This document shows positions 16,458 to 25,493 of a DNA stretch of 64,000 nt, piece after piece. The stretch comes from Deinococcus cellulosilyticus NBRC 106333 = KACC 11606 (GTDB taxonomy: Bacteria; Deinococcota; Deinococci; Deinococcales; Deinococcaceae): the NCBI RefSeq assembly GCF_007990775.1, contig NZ_BJXB01000001.1, forward strand, positions 124,001 to 188,000, given 5' to 3'. The notes beneath the pieces were generated by a model. That model saw only the letters and a program-made list of their open reading frames with translations, was not told the origin of the DNA and did no database searches. A program made the translations under genes and the position numbers. Positions within the stretch are counted from its first letter, which is position 1. Each line of letters starts with the position of its first letter.

Positions 16458-19400
16458 ATGGACCCTTCCAGGCTTGAAAAGGATGCACCTGTACTGCCCG
16501 ATTTGCGTGCCCTGGGACGGGCCATCCGGCAGAGCCTGACTGCACAAGAAGTGCTGGACAATGTACAGCGTGCCCTGACCCCTCTGGATGCAGGGGGGTG
16601 GCTTTTGCTGTGTTCCTCACGTCAGACGGTTCTGGCCTCGACAGGGCACGCTCCAAAAGGCCCCCTGAACCTCCCAGATGGAGGTTTTGCGGCAGCTGAA
16701 GTGACCCAGGTCCTCCGAACACCCTGGCTTCTCTCGTTGCTCCCTTTGGGCAACTGTCTACTTGTGGCAGGAAGCACCCCGGAAGCCGCCCCTGAGCTGG
16801 CAGCGGTCCTGGAGGTCATGCAACCGCACCTTCTGGTGGCCCTGCAACGCATGGAACAGCAGAAAAGGCCAGAGCTGCGGCCTGAATTTATGGACACCCT
16901 GTTCGCCCACATGCAAGAAGGTGTGGCCATCTGTGATGCCACAGGCACCCTGCAAACCTTCAATCCTGCCCTCAGGCACCTGCACGGGGGCAATTCCGGT
17001 GCAGTGTCCCATGCACAGTGGCCAGAGAAATTTCACCTGCACACTCCAGATGGCAGCCGCATGCTGACACCAGAAGAAGTGCCCCTCTACCGGGCCTGGA
17101 AAGGAGAGGTTGTGGACCAGGCCCTGCTGCTGATTCGACCTCCTGGATTGCCTGACCGCTACGTGCAATTTCAGGGGGGTCCAGTGCGGTCTGCGCAGGG
17201 TGAACTGCTGGGAGCTCTGGTGACCGGAATTGACATGACGGGCACCTTCCAGCAGGAACAGCAACTGCACACCCAGCACCGCCTGATCCAGCACGAGCAC
17301 CACGCCCGGGCCAGCAGTGAGCACACGCTGAGGTACACCTCGGCCCTGCTGCGCATCTCTGAGGCCCTGCTGGAAGGCAACTCTCCAGCGGAGATGGGAC
17401 AGGCGGTGCTGTCGGAGAGCAGAGAAATTCTCGACGCCCTCACTGCAAACATCTACGTCACCGACCCGGACCACAGGGAGTTGAAGCTGTTCTCCTCACT
17501 GAACGTCCATGCGAGCCTGGAAGAAAAGATCAGAACCTTCCCCCTGGAAGGTCACAATCCTGTTTCAGAAGTGGCCCGCACAGGCAAACCTCTGATTTTT
17601 TCCAGCAAAGAAGCCCTTTGTGAGGCCTATCCTGACCTGCTCCCCCTGAAAGAGGACATTCAGGGTCCGGTGATCGTGCTGCTGCCTCTGGCACTTCGAG
17701 AAGAGGTGCTGGGTGTGCTGCACTTCGGCTTTGGTCCCGGACGCAGACTGGCTGAAGAAGAGCATTCCCTGATGCGCAACATTGCAAAGCAGGTGGCCCA
17801 GGCCCTGGAGCGCACCCGCCTGTACCAGCAGCAGGATCGCCTGATCCACCAGCATCAGGAAACCCTCGCCATGCTGCAGGCCCTGATGCACAATGCACCC
17901 ATCGGTCTGGCCTTCCTGGACGATCAGCTCTCTTTCAAGATGGTCAACCGTCCCATGGCCCGCATGCTGAACAGCACCATAGACGATTTCCTGGGGGCAA
18001 GGCCCACCGAGCGCTTCCCCCTTTTCGGGCAGCTGATCGAACACCAGTTGAAAAAAGTGCTGGACTCAGGCGAATCCCTGCTGAATCTGGAATACAGCAT
18101 GCCCCCCGGGATGGGCAGGCCCCTTCAGGACTGGCTGGTCAATTATTTCCCTGTGCGCACCCCCGAAGGTGAGACCCTGGGGATTGGGGCCACCATCCAG
18201 GACATCACCCACCAGAAGGCTTCAGAGCGCATCCTGCAGGAATCGCAGCTGTTCCGGGAAAAGATCATGCAGACGGCCCCGGTGGTCATCTACCTGATGG
18301 ATCTGCAGGCCCAGCACATTGTTTATTCCAACCAGCACATGGCAGAAGTGCTCGGGTACACCCCGCAGGAAGTGGAGCACATGTCCATGCGCAACATGCT
18401 CTCTCTGGTGCATCACGAAGACCTCGCACAGACACGTGAGGTGCTCTCCCAGATGCAGGACCTGCAAGGTGGAGATGTGATCAGCCTGGAAGCCCGCTTC
18501 CGGCACAAGAGTGGAAGCTGGCGCTGGTTTTTCGTGAAGTACACCCTGTTTTCCAGAACCGAAGAATCCCTGCTGGTGCTGGGGCTTGCCCTGGACATCA
18601 CAGAACAAAAGCAGTTTCAGGAGGCCCTGAACGAGAGCGAACAGCGCTTCAAAGATGTGTCCAACAGCGTGCCCATCCTGATCTGGATGAGTGACGCACA
18701 ACGCAACCGCACGTTCTTCAACCGCACCTGGCTGGAATTCACCGGAAGCACCACGGCAGAAAGCGCCGGAACTGGCTGGACCGCCCTGGTGCACCCCGAG
18801 GACATTGAACGATACCTGCACATTTACCACCAGAATTTTGAGGCCCGCACAGAATTCCAGATTGAATACCGACTGAAGCGCTTTGATGGACAGTACCGCT
18901 GGATTCTGGCCCGGGGCGTGCCACGCTTTGACCTGAATGGGAATTTTCTGGGATTCATCGGGGGCTGCATCGAGATGCATGACCGCAAGGTGGCCGAGGA
19001 AGCCCTGAAAGAGCGGGAAACCGAGTTGCAGCAGGTCATGAACGTCCAGAAACGCTTTGTGGCCGATGCTGCCCATGAGCTGAGGACCCCCCTGACGGCC
19101 ATCCAGGGGAACCTTGACATTCTGATCCGGCACCCCCACATTCCAGAAGACGAGAAGAAGGAAATCGTGCAGGATGTGCAGCGTGAAGCCACCCGCCTGG
19201 GCCGACTGGTCAACGACATGTTGCAACTCGCCCGTGGGGACTCCGGCCTGGCCTTCAAGGAAGAGGAGGTGGACCTGCATCGGGTCCTGCATTCTGCCTT
19301 CAGGGATGCCGAGCGCTTCTCTGAAGACCACCATCTGGAACTGGGCAAGGTGGAAAATGTGACCCTTTACGGAGACCGGGACCGCCTGAAGCAACTGCTG

Positions 19401-19724
19401 CTGATCCTGCTGGAAAATGCAGTGAAATACACCCCTGCTGGTGGCACCATCAGAGGCACCCTGGTGTGCAGTGATTCCCGGGCAGAAGTGCGCATTTCAG
19501 ACAATGGGATTGGCATTGCCGAAGAAGACATTCCCAGGGTCTTCGAGCGATTTTACCGGGTGGACAAAGCCAGACAGCGCAGTGAGGACCCTGGTGGTAC
19601 AGGGCTTGGCCTCCCGATTGCCCGCTGGATTGTGGACCAGCACGGTGGAAAAATCTGGATTGAAAGTGAAGTGGGCAAAGGCACCACAGTGGTGGTGCAG
19701 CTTCGGGCAGAGCCTGTGACCTGA
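16458..19724 (+). CDS. Large GAF/multi-PAS histidine kinase, orphan
   Basis: 1,088 residues without membrane spans, so probably cytosolic. Order: a degenerate GAF-like region (1-140), PAS (about 143-260), GAF (about 300-452), PAS (474-590), PAS (602-712, VHHEDLAQT), PAS (731-850, a typical PAS/PAC pair with RWILARGVPRFDLNGN), HisKA with His873 in AAHELRTPLT, and an ATPase domain with NAVKYTP, DNGIGI and GTGLGL. It would integrate several small-molecule or redox signals. GAF lacks the usual phytochrome Cys and no PHY domain follows, so it is not a bacteriophytochrome. No regulator gene is adjacent. TACACT lies 9 bases before the ATG. Confidence 0.9.
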   Translation: MDPSRLEKDAPVLPDLRALGRAIRQSLTAQEVLDNVQRALTPLDAGGWLLLCSSRQTVLASTGHAPKGPLNLPDGGFAAAEVTQVLRTPWLLSLLPLGNCLLVAGSTPEAAPELAAVLEVMQPHLLVALQRMEQQKRPELRPEFMDTLFAHMQEGVAICDATGTLQTFNPALRHLHGGNSGAVSHAQWPEKFHLHTPDGSRMLTPEEVPLYRAWKGEVVDQALLLIRPPGLPDRYVQFQGGPVRSAQGELLGALVTGIDMTGTFQQEQQLHTQHRLIQHEHHARASSEHTLRYTSALLRISEALLEGNSPAEMGQAVLSESREILDALTANIYVTDPDHRELKLFSSLNVHASLEEKIRTFPLEGHNPVSEVARTGKPLIFSSKEALCEAYPDLLPLKEDIQGPVIVLLPLALREEVLGVLHFGFGPGRRLAEEEHSLMRNIAKQVAQALERTRLYQQQDRLIHQHQETLAMLQALMHNAPIGLAFLDDQLSFKMVNRPMARMLNSTIDDFLGARPTERFPLFGQLIEHQLKKVLDSGESLLNLEYSMPPGMGRPLQDWLVNYFPVRTPEGETLGIGATIQDITHQKASERILQESQLFREKIMQTAPVVIYLMDLQAQHIVYSNQHMAEVLGYTPQEVEHMSMRNMLSLVHHEDLAQTREVLSQMQDLQGGDVISLEARFRHKSGSWRWFFVKYTLFSRTEESLLVLGLALDITEQKQFQEALNESEQRFKDVSNSVPILIWMSDAQRNRTFFNRTWLEFTGSTTAESAGTGWTALVHPEDIERYLHIYHQNFEARTEFQIEYRLKRFDGQYRWILARGVPRFDLNGNFLGFIGGCIEMHDRKVAEEALKERETELQQVMNVQKRFVADAAHELRTPLTAIQGNLDILIRHPHIPEDEKKEIVQDVQREATRLGRLVNDMLQLARGDSGLAFKEEEVDLHRVLHSAFRDAERFSEDHHLELGKVENVTLYGDRDRLKQLLLILLENAVKYTPAGGTIRGTLVCSDSRAEVRISDNGIGIAEEDIPRVFERFYRVDKARQRSEDPGGTGLGLPIARWIVDQHGGKIWIESEVGKGTTVVVQLRAEPVT

Positions 19725-19727
19725 GCT

Positions 19728-19752
19728 GCGAAACGGGCCTTTCGCTGTTTTT
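19728..19752 (+). terminator. Terminator after the large kinase
   Basis: GCGAAA and TTTCGC pair around CGGGCC, followed by TGTTTTT. A second weak hairpin (CCCAC-TCTG-GTGGG, then CTTTT) follows at 19777-19795. Confidence 0.6.
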
Positions 19753-19841
19753 CACATTCAAAGATTTCGTACATAACCCACTCTGGTGGGCTTTTATGCT
19801 TGAATTGAACGCCATACAATCCTTTCAAATCGAGGACAACC

Positions 19842-20465
19842 ATGTCAGATTTCAAATCTTCAGAACTGCAAAACAACAGCGACACCCGCACCGACATCAC
19901 CCCCACCGAGAATGAGCAGCAAATCGTGGTCTCTGCCCATCCCCACCTGACTGCATCCCAGGAGTCCGTCACAGAAACCGAACACCATCATGAGCACAGG
20001 CAGCGCAACATCGACCAGACGGTGGCCTTTCAGAGTGCCCTGGAACAGGACCTGAAACAGAAACTGGTGGGCACCCTGGAACTCCGTGAAGAAGTCCCTG
20101 AAGTGCACATCCTGCGTGAAAAACTGGGTGCAGTGACCGTTCGTCGGGAACGCCGGGTGCGTGAGGAAACCGTCACGGTGGATCTGGTCACCGAAGTGCT
20201 GGTCATTGAGACGGTCTCTGGACAGCCCAGCGTGAAATTCCTGGGTGTGGACCTGCCCGTGGGACAGACCATGGAACTGGAAATCTACAGGGAAGAAGCT
20301 GACGTTTCCAAGAAAGTCGTTCGTGCTGAACACATCGAGATCTACAAGGATCAGGTGGTGGAGCAGGTCAGCATCCCTGTGGAACTGGCCCGGGAGGAAC
20401 TGGTGGTGGACCAGCACACCCATGTGGTCCCTTCAAAAAGCGAGGACCTGGATCATTCTTCCTGA
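19842..20465 (+). CDS. DUF2382 (YsnF/AvaK-like) stress protein
   Basis: 207 residues. A polar, His/Glu-rich N-terminal 65 residues is followed by two copies of the DUF2382 strand pattern: LELREEVPEVHILREKLGAV...RRERRVREETVTVD and later VSKKVVRAEHIEIYKDQVVEQVSIPVELAREELVV. These alternate charged residues as in the C-terminal part of the 12857-14575 protein, but here there is no PRC barrel or glycine zipper. GAGG precedes the ATG, and TACAAT about 24 bases upstream is a plausible -10. Role unknown; related proteins respond to general stress. Confidence 0.8.
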   Translation: MSDFKSSELQNNSDTRTDITPTENEQQIVVSAHPHLTASQESVTETEHHHEHRQRNIDQTVAFQSALEQDLKQKLVGTLELREEVPEVHILREKLGAVTVRRERRVREETVTVDLVTEVLVIETVSGQPSVKFLGVDLPVGQTMELEIYREEADVSKKVVRAEHIEIYKDQVVEQVSIPVELAREELVVDQHTHVVPSKSEDLDHSS

Positions 20466-20485
20466 ACGAAAATTCCTGAAACCAG

Positions 20486-20512
20486 AAAACACCGGGAGTT
20501 CCCGGTGTTTTT
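20486..20512. terminator. Bidirectional terminator, DUF2382 gene and convergent operon
   Basis: AAACACCGGGA and TCCCGGTGTTT pair around two bases. T on one side and A on the other allow use by both converging transcripts. Confidence 0.8.
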
Positions 20513-20523
20513 CATTGTGGGGC

Positions 20524-20727
20524 TCAGAGGGCCGGTTCGGGGTTGACGTTCACGTTCAGGCGGTGGGCATTCCACTGCAAAAGCAAGGGCAGGGGGAACC
20601 AGAATTCCCGGCGGGCGTCTTCTGCGACAACCTGCACGTACTGGCCATCGGTTTTTTGCACCGTGCCCTGAACAAAGCCGGGACACATCACCAGGGTTCC
20701 TGCGGGAATGAACAACAGGTCGTTCAT
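20524..20727 (-). CDS. Small hypothetical protein in SRPBCC operon
   Basis: 67 residues from an ATG with AAGGAGATGAG immediately upstream, which is the main reason to accept it. The pattern is five short strands (LLFIPAGTLVMC, FVQGTVQKTDGQYVQVVAED, REFWFPLPLLLQW), like a small beta barrel. It begins 10 bases after the stop of the SRPBCC gene, so the two likely share one mRNA. Function unknown. Confidence 0.65.
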   Translation of the reverse strand: MNDLLFIPAGTLVMCPGFVQGTVQKTDGQYVQVVAEDARREFWFPLPLLLQWNAHRLNVNVNPEPAL

Positions 20728-20737
20728 CTCATCTCCT

Positions 20738-21193
20738 TCAGGTGAATTGGGGCCTGGGGGCGGTCTGGAGGGAAGCTGTCCCTTCCAGTTGCTGCTTGAG
20801 ATTGGAGAGGGCCGTGTCGGTCATGGCACGGAAGGTCTCGCGGCGCAGACGCAGGGTCAGGGCAGACATGGGACCGATCAGCGTGACCTCCTGGGTGATC
20901 CTGACGCCGTCGGAAACTTTCTCCCAGCTCCTTTTGATGTTGATCTCTACTCCAATGTTATATTGAAACGCCAGCATCAGGCTGGAAGAGGGATCACAAA
21001 GGAGCACTTTGAAGGTCCGGTCTCCCCGGTCGCGCGTGGTGAGTGTTCCTGTGGTCCCGATGCGCAGATGCGACTCACTGGAAGCCTTTACAACCTCAGG
21101 GTCCCAGCTGGACCAGGTGGCAGGATTCACCCATTGTGCCCAGATCTCCTGAGGTGAGGCCTGGACAATCAGGCTGTTCTGGTAAGCATGCAT
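20738..21193 (-). CDS. SRPBCC (START-like) family protein, paralogue
   Basis: I choose ATG 21193, seven bases after AGAGG; the frame extends upstream 29 codons of Lys/Phe/Ser-rich sequence without family similarity. The 151-residue product shows ASPQEIWAQWVNPATWSSWDPEVVKA, a run of strands including VRITQEVTLIGP, and a C-terminal helix FRAMTDTALSNLKQQLEG. This is the same fold and signature as the 9605-10078 protein. It is expected to bind a hydrophobic ligand; the substrate is unknown. It is first in a two-gene unit with the small gene at 20524-20727. Confidence 0.82.
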   Translation of the reverse strand: MHAYQNSLIVQASPQEIWAQWVNPATWSSWDPEVVKASSESHLRIGTTGTLTTRDRGDRTFKVLLCDPSSSLMLAFQYNIGVEINIKRSWEKVSDGVRITQEVTLIGPMSALTLRLRRETFRAMTDTALSNLKQQLEGTASLQTAPRPQFT

Positions 21194-21309
21194 GTGGTAC
21201 CTCTTTCCTTCAGAGGATACCTTTTCAAGTCTTAAAGCATCCTTACGGCTGCTGAACAGAAACTGAAACGCTTTCGCCACAGCACATGCATTTTTTTGAA
21301 ATGCAGCAT

Positions 21310-21780
21310 TTACTTGCCAGGCCCGAGCATGCGATGATCCACCACCTGAAAACCGTTCCTTTCATACACCCGCACTGCAGCAAGGTTGGCTGCGGTCACG
21401 AACACTTCCCTTCCAGCCACCTGCTGCTCTGTGAACCAGTGCAGCAAACCCTGGATCATTTGATCGGCCACCCCGAGGCCCCTGCTGGCGGGGTCCACAT
21501 AAATCCAGGAGAGTTGCCCAATGGGAAGGCCCAGGTAAGGGTCCTGCCTGATGCGGCCATAGATGATCCCCAGGGGTTTTTCTCCATACACCATTACATG
21601 CTGGTCCTCACGGGCACTGGCCTGCATCAATTCATCCCAGTCTTTTTCAGCCACCATTTGAGGGGTGTTTTTCGCGGTGGTCTGGTAGGCTTCTTCCCAC
21701 CAGGCAATGTGCTGGGCCACGTAATCTTCCTGCCACACCTTGATGGTGTCACGGTCCTCTGGGGTCAGGTTTCGGAGCAT
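21310..21780 (-). CDS. GNAT-family N-acetyltransferase, third gene of pair-2 operon
   Basis: 156 residues with acetyl-CoA binding motif A (LSWIYVDPASRGLGVADQMI) and motif B (TAANLAAVRVYERNGFQVV), typical of GNAT enzymes. The start lies six bases after the stop of the upstream sensor kinase, so it is probably the third cistron of a regulator-kinase-acetyltransferase operon. The acceptor substrate is unknown. Linking a GNAT enzyme to a two-component pair may mean that it modifies the same pathway, but position is the only evidence. Confidence 0.86.
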   Translation of the reverse strand: MLRNLTPEDRDTIKVWQEDYVAQHIAWWEEAYQTTAKNTPQMVAEKDWDELMQASAREDQHVMVYGEKPLGIIYGRIRQDPYLGLPIGQLSWIYVDPASRGLGVADQMIQGLLHWFTEQQVAGREVFVTAANLAAVRVYERNGFQVVDHRMLGPGK

Positions 21781-21786
21781 GAGGCA

Positions 21787-23379
21787 TCATACCTGAGGTG
21801 AATTCCCAGGGGATATAGGCAAAAAAACGGAGAAGGTGCTGCCCTCCCCTTTCACGCTGTTGACCGTGATGCTGCCCTGCATGCGCTGAATGAGCTCACG
21901 CGAGATGGTGAGCCCGAGCCCGGCATGGCGTTCTGCGCGACTGGCCTCTGCACGGTAAAACCGCTCAAAGACATGTGGGAGGTGCTCTGGTGAAATGCCA
22001 CTTCCCGTGTCCTGCACCTGAACCTCTGCCTGCCCATCTTTGCGCTGAACGGTCAGGCTGATGTTGCCCCCTTCCGGGGTGTGCTGCAGGGCATTGTTGA
22101 TCAGGTTCGAGAGCACCTGCCTCAATCTGTCTGGATCGGCCTGCACCAGCAGGGGCTCAGCGGGCAGAACGAACAACCTGATGCCCTTCTCCTGGGCCTG
22201 TTTTGCAAAAGAAAGGGCACAGGAAGTCACCACCGTGTCCAGCTGAACAGCCTGCAACTGGAGTCGAAACCCGGGGTGCTCAAAACGCAACAGGTCGAAC
22301 AGGTCATCCACCATGCGTCCCAGTGCCAGGGCTTCCCGGTGGATGATGCGGGCTTTTTTCAGGTGGGCCTCCTGCTCCAGACGGTGTGAGAGGTCCTCAC
22401 TGAAGGCCAGAATGTGACTGAGGGGCGTTCTCAGATCGTGCGAAATGCTCTGCAGGAAATCTTTCTGGTGGTCCAGCGCATCTTGCAATTGCTGCATGCT
22501 GCGGGACAGGTTCTCGCTGATGGTGTTGATGTCCCGGGCCAGGTCCTGCAGTTCGCGGGGTCCCTGCGGTTCCACCCGGGTTTTCAGGTTTCCTGCAGCG
22601 ATGCTGCGGGCCACTTTAGACAGGGCTTCAATGGGCCTGCTGAGCGTGCGGGCCTCCCGTCCTGCATACACCGACGAAACCACCACTGATCCCAGTGTTG
22701 CAGGGAGGGCAATCAGAAAGGCCCACGTCAGCAGAATCACCAGATACAGCAGGACCATCACGGCAGTGAGAATTTCCGAGCGGGGCTGGAATGCAGTGAC
22801 CGCCAGAAACTGCTCCCTGCCCAGTGGGGTGATGAGCGTCGCTGCATTGAGGCTCTGGGACACCCAGGCTGGAACATCTTTGAGCAGCCTGCGGATCACC
22901 TGCGGGTCCTGTTCCTGAAAAGTGACGGCATGTGAGGTCTGAAGGTGCGGTTTCCATCCCTCGGGGACCGGACCTTTCTGGAGGCCCTGGCTCCAGATCA
23001 CCCGTCCATGGTCGATCAGGGTCACCTGATCGTTCTGGGTGAACACATCCACCTGAAAAGCACCAATGTAGATCTGACCGGCATTCTGCGGAGAGTCTTT
23101 TTTGAGGAGTTGCATCTGGCCGCTGTTGAGTCCTTCCAGCACCTCTGCTTGCTGTTCCAGCGGGAGGTTCTTCAGGAGGGAAATGATGCTGCTGGCGTCC
23201 TGCTGCACCACCTGCAGATGCTCTTCAAGGGTGGACTGCAGCAGACGTCCAATCAGTGGAGGCACGCTCAGCAGCATGAACAGCACCACCGTGGACATCA
23301 GGGTCACCCGGAAAAAGGACCTGCGCAGGGTCCCCTGAATGGAAAGGGGAGCACGCTTTTTTCGCCAGAATCCCTTCAT
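21787..23379 (-). CDS. Sensor histidine kinase of two-component pair 2
   Basis: 530 residues: membrane helix about 24-45, a periplasmic-type sensor of about 155 residues, a second long hydrophobic segment (203-236), HAMP (about 236-293), a coiled linker, HisKA with His314 in SISHDLRTPL, and an ATPase domain with NALQHTP, DTGSGI and GLGLTI. The ATG overlaps the regulator's stop by four bases, so the kinase is translated after the regulator. The sensor domain has no recognisable ligand-binding family. Confidence 0.9.
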   Translation of the reverse strand: MKGFWRKKRAPLSIQGTLRRSFFRVTLMSTVVLFMLLSVPPLIGRLLQSTLEEHLQVVQQDASSIISLLKNLPLEQQAEVLEGLNSGQMQLLKKDSPQNAGQIYIGAFQVDVFTQNDQVTLIDHGRVIWSQGLQKGPVPEGWKPHLQTSHAVTFQEQDPQVIRRLLKDVPAWVSQSLNAATLITPLGREQFLAVTAFQPRSEILTAVMVLLYLVILLTWAFLIALPATLGSVVVSSVYAGREARTLSRPIEALSKVARSIAAGNLKTRVEPQGPRELQDLARDINTISENLSRSMQQLQDALDHQKDFLQSISHDLRTPLSHILAFSEDLSHRLEQEAHLKKARIIHREALALGRMVDDLFDLLRFEHPGFRLQLQAVQLDTVVTSCALSFAKQAQEKGIRLFVLPAEPLLVQADPDRLRQVLSNLINNALQHTPEGGNISLTVQRKDGQAEVQVQDTGSGISPEHLPHVFERFYRAEASRAERHAGLGLTISRELIQRMQGSITVNSVKGEGSTFSVFLPISPGNSPQV

Positions 23380-24065
23380 GCCTGGAAACGGTACCCCACG
23401 CCCCGCACCGCCTGAATGGCCTTTGCCACCTCGCTGTCCTTGCCGAGTTTTTCCCTCAGGCGTTTGATGTGGGTGTCCACGGTGCGCTCGAACCCATCGA
23501 AATCATCTCCCCAGACCTGCTCAATCAGGGTGTCCCGCGTGAGGACCCGCCCGGGGCGTTGCATCAGGTGGCAGAGCAGGTCAAACTCCCTGCGGGTCAG
23601 GTCCACAGGAGCGCCCTGAACCTGCACAGTGCGTTCCTCTGGGTGCAAGGTGCAATCCAGCAAGGTGATGGACGAAACGACTGGAACGACTGCAGTGCTC
23701 TGCAGGGCTTCCTGCCTGCGAAGCTGCGTGCGGGCACGGGCCACCAGTTCCCGGATGGAAAAGGGCTTGGCCACATAATCATCCGCACCGAGTTCCAGAC
23801 CCACGATGCGGTCTGCCTCTTCGGTGCGGGAGGTGAGCATGATGATCGGGGTGAGGCTCTCCTGCCGGATCTTGCGGCACAGGGTGAATCCATCCACTCC
23901 GGGCAGCATCACGTCCAGAATCACCAGATCGGGATGAAAGGCCTGGAAGACCTCCAGAGCCCCTGTTCCAGTGCCCCACCATTTCACTTCATAACCGTAT
24001 TCTTCCAGGTGCTCCTGAATGAGCTCCCCGAGGTCTTTTTCGTCTTCAATGATCAGCACCCGCAT
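23376..24065 (-). CDS. OmpR-family response regulator of pair 2
   Basis: 229 residues from ATG 24065: receiver domain with EDE at 8-10, phosphoacceptor Asp51 in VILDVMLP and Lys in AKPF, then a winged helix with LTRREFDLLCHL, TRDTLIEQVWG and VRGVGYRF. A TTG two codons upstream could also start it. CATAAT lies seven bases before ATG 24065, consistent with a leaderless mRNA. It is first in the operon with the kinase and a GNAT gene, and divergent from the serine hydrolase at 24138, whose promoter shares the 72-bp gap. Confidence 0.92.
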   Translation of the reverse strand: MRVLIIEDEKDLGELIQEHLEEYGYEVKWWGTGTGALEVFQAFHPDLVILDVMLPGVDGFTLCRKIRQESLTPIIMLTSRTEEADRIVGLELGADDYVAKPFSIRELVARARTQLRRQEALQSTAVVPVVSSITLLDCTLHPEERTVQVQGAPVDLTRREFDLLCHLMQRPGRVLTRDTLIEQVWGDDFDGFERTVDTHIKRLREKLGKDSEVAKAIQAVRGVGYRFQA

Positions 24066-24072
24066 GAGCAAG

Positions 24073-24131
24073 ATTATGACACCGGATGGACATCAAACGG
24101 TCTTCAGGAGGTCACAGCGTTTTTCTAGACT
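24073..24131. promoter_or_regulatory. Divergent leaderless promoters
   Basis: Minus strand: CATAAT at 24078-24073, seven bases before ATG 24065. Plus strand: TAGACT at 24126-24131, six bases before ATG 24138. Neither has a strong -35, so an activator may be needed; the regulator encoded at the left is a candidate. Confidence 0.5.
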
Positions 24132-24137
24132 CTGGCC

Positions 24138-25493
24138 ATGAAAAGGATTCTGATGCTGACTTCGCTTTTGACTTGTGGGTTTCTGTCCTCTGGTGCCCTT
24201 GCCCAGGAAGCCCCAACACCTCCCGATTACCCTGGCATTGTTGAGGCGTTCGCAGAGGCCCGTGGTTTCATGGGCACGGTGATTCTGGAACACGACCAGA
24301 AACTGCTCTTCAGAAAATCTGTGGGGAAAGCGGACCTTGAAGGGCCCCTGTCTTTTGTGAACCGCTCTGTTTTTCCCATCGGGTCCCTGACCAAGAGCTT
24401 CACTGCTGCGGCCATCCTCAAGTTGCAGGAAGATGGGAAACTGAACGTCACCGACACCTTGAGCAAATTCCTGCCTGATTTTCCTGGAGGGGAGAAAATC
24501 ACCCTGCAGCACCTGCTCACCCACACTTCAGGCATTGGTGGGCTGCAGGACATCGAGAACTTTGACAACGTGCAACGGCATGCCCTGACCCTGGACCAGA
24601 CCATTGCCCTGTTCAGCAGCAAGCCTGCCCATTTTGAGCCCGGTGCCCGTTTTGAGTACAGCAATGCTGGGTATCTGCTGCTCAGCAAAGTGGTGGAGGT
24701 CACGTCAGGACAGCCTTTTCCACTGTATGTGCAGAGCCAGATTCTGCAACCTCTGGGCTTCAAAAGCACAGGTTTTCCCACCCGGACAGGCATCATTCCC
24801 CGTCTGGTGAAAGGGTACCTCTTTGATGGCACCACTCACCAGAAGGCCCCTTATGTGGACCCAGAGTTGCCCTCTGGAGGGGGAGGCATGGCTTCCACAG
24901 GGCCAGAACTTGTACGGTGGCTTCCCCTCTTGCTCTCAGGCAAGGTGCTCAAACCTGAAACGGTGCAGGAACTCATCACGCCCAGGGTCCCTGTGGGCGA
25001 GGGCATCCATTACGCATATGGTCTTCAGGTGGGCTCCCAGGACGGCAGAGACGTGGTGCTGCACGGAGGAATCATCAGCGGGCACCACGCTCTGACCCTG
25101 TACTTCCCGAAAGAGAAACTCAGTCTATTGATCCTGTCCAATGTGGAAAACGCCCCTGTGGAGGAACTGGGCAAGACCCTGGAGAAAGCCCACTTTGGCG
25201 AGCCCTACACCCTGCCCCAGAAAAAGACTTTCGTTGAAGTGGACCCTGCAGTGCTGCAGAAACACCTGGGAACCTACACCCTGCCAGACATCGGCCTGAC
25301 CCTGACGGTGGTGCTCAAAGACGGTCAATTGATGATGCAGGACCCTGCGGGCAACCTCTACCCCCTGAGAGCAGAAAACGCCAACACCTTCTATCAGGGA
25401 GAAGCAGGAATCCAGATCCGGTTCACGGAAGACGGAAACATCGAATTGATCGATGGGGGTCAGACGGTTCCAGGGAAGAGGGTGCAGCCATGA
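24138..25493 (+). CDS. Serine hydrolase, class C beta-lactamase / penicillin-binding protein-like
   Basis: 451 residues with a Sec signal peptide (cut after about residue 22, ALAQ). The beta-lactamase-like domain has the catalytic SxxK as SLTK (Ser83, Lys86), the YSN motif in FEYSNAGY and a HGG triad in VVLHGG. The C-terminal 100 residues are a DUF3471-like beta domain. Members act as D-alanyl-D-alanine peptidases, esterases or true beta-lactamases; sequence alone does not decide. The stop overlaps the next gene's start (ATGA), so the two secreted hydrolases are coupled. No ribosome site; the -10 box TAGACT six bases upstream suggests a leaderless start. Confidence 0.88.
   Translation: MKRILMLTSLLTCGFLSSGALAQEAPTPPDYPGIVEAFAEARGFMGTVILEHDQKLLFRKSVGKADLEGPLSFVNRSVFPIGSLTKSFTAAAILKLQEDGKLNVTDTLSKFLPDFPGGEKITLQHLLTHTSGIGGLQDIENFDNVQRHALTLDQTIALFSSKPAHFEPGARFEYSNAGYLLLSKVVEVTSGQPFPLYVQSQILQPLGFKSTGFPTRTGIIPRLVKGYLFDGTTHQKAPYVDPELPSGGGGMASTGPELVRWLPLLLSGKVLKPETVQELITPRVPVGEGIHYAYGLQVGSQDGRDVVLHGGIISGHHALTLYFPKEKLSLLILSNVENAPVEELGKTLEKAHFGEPYTLPQKKTFVEVDPAVLQKHLGTYTLPDIGLTLTVVLKDGQLMMQDPAGNLYPLRAENANTFYQGEAGIQIRFTEDGNIELIDGGQTVPGKRVQP

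Noticed and set aside
16458..19724. Large kinase considered as a bacteriophytochrome
   Set aside because: No PAS-GAF-PHY order and no chromophore-binding Cys or conserved GAF signature; it is a general GAF/PAS kinase.
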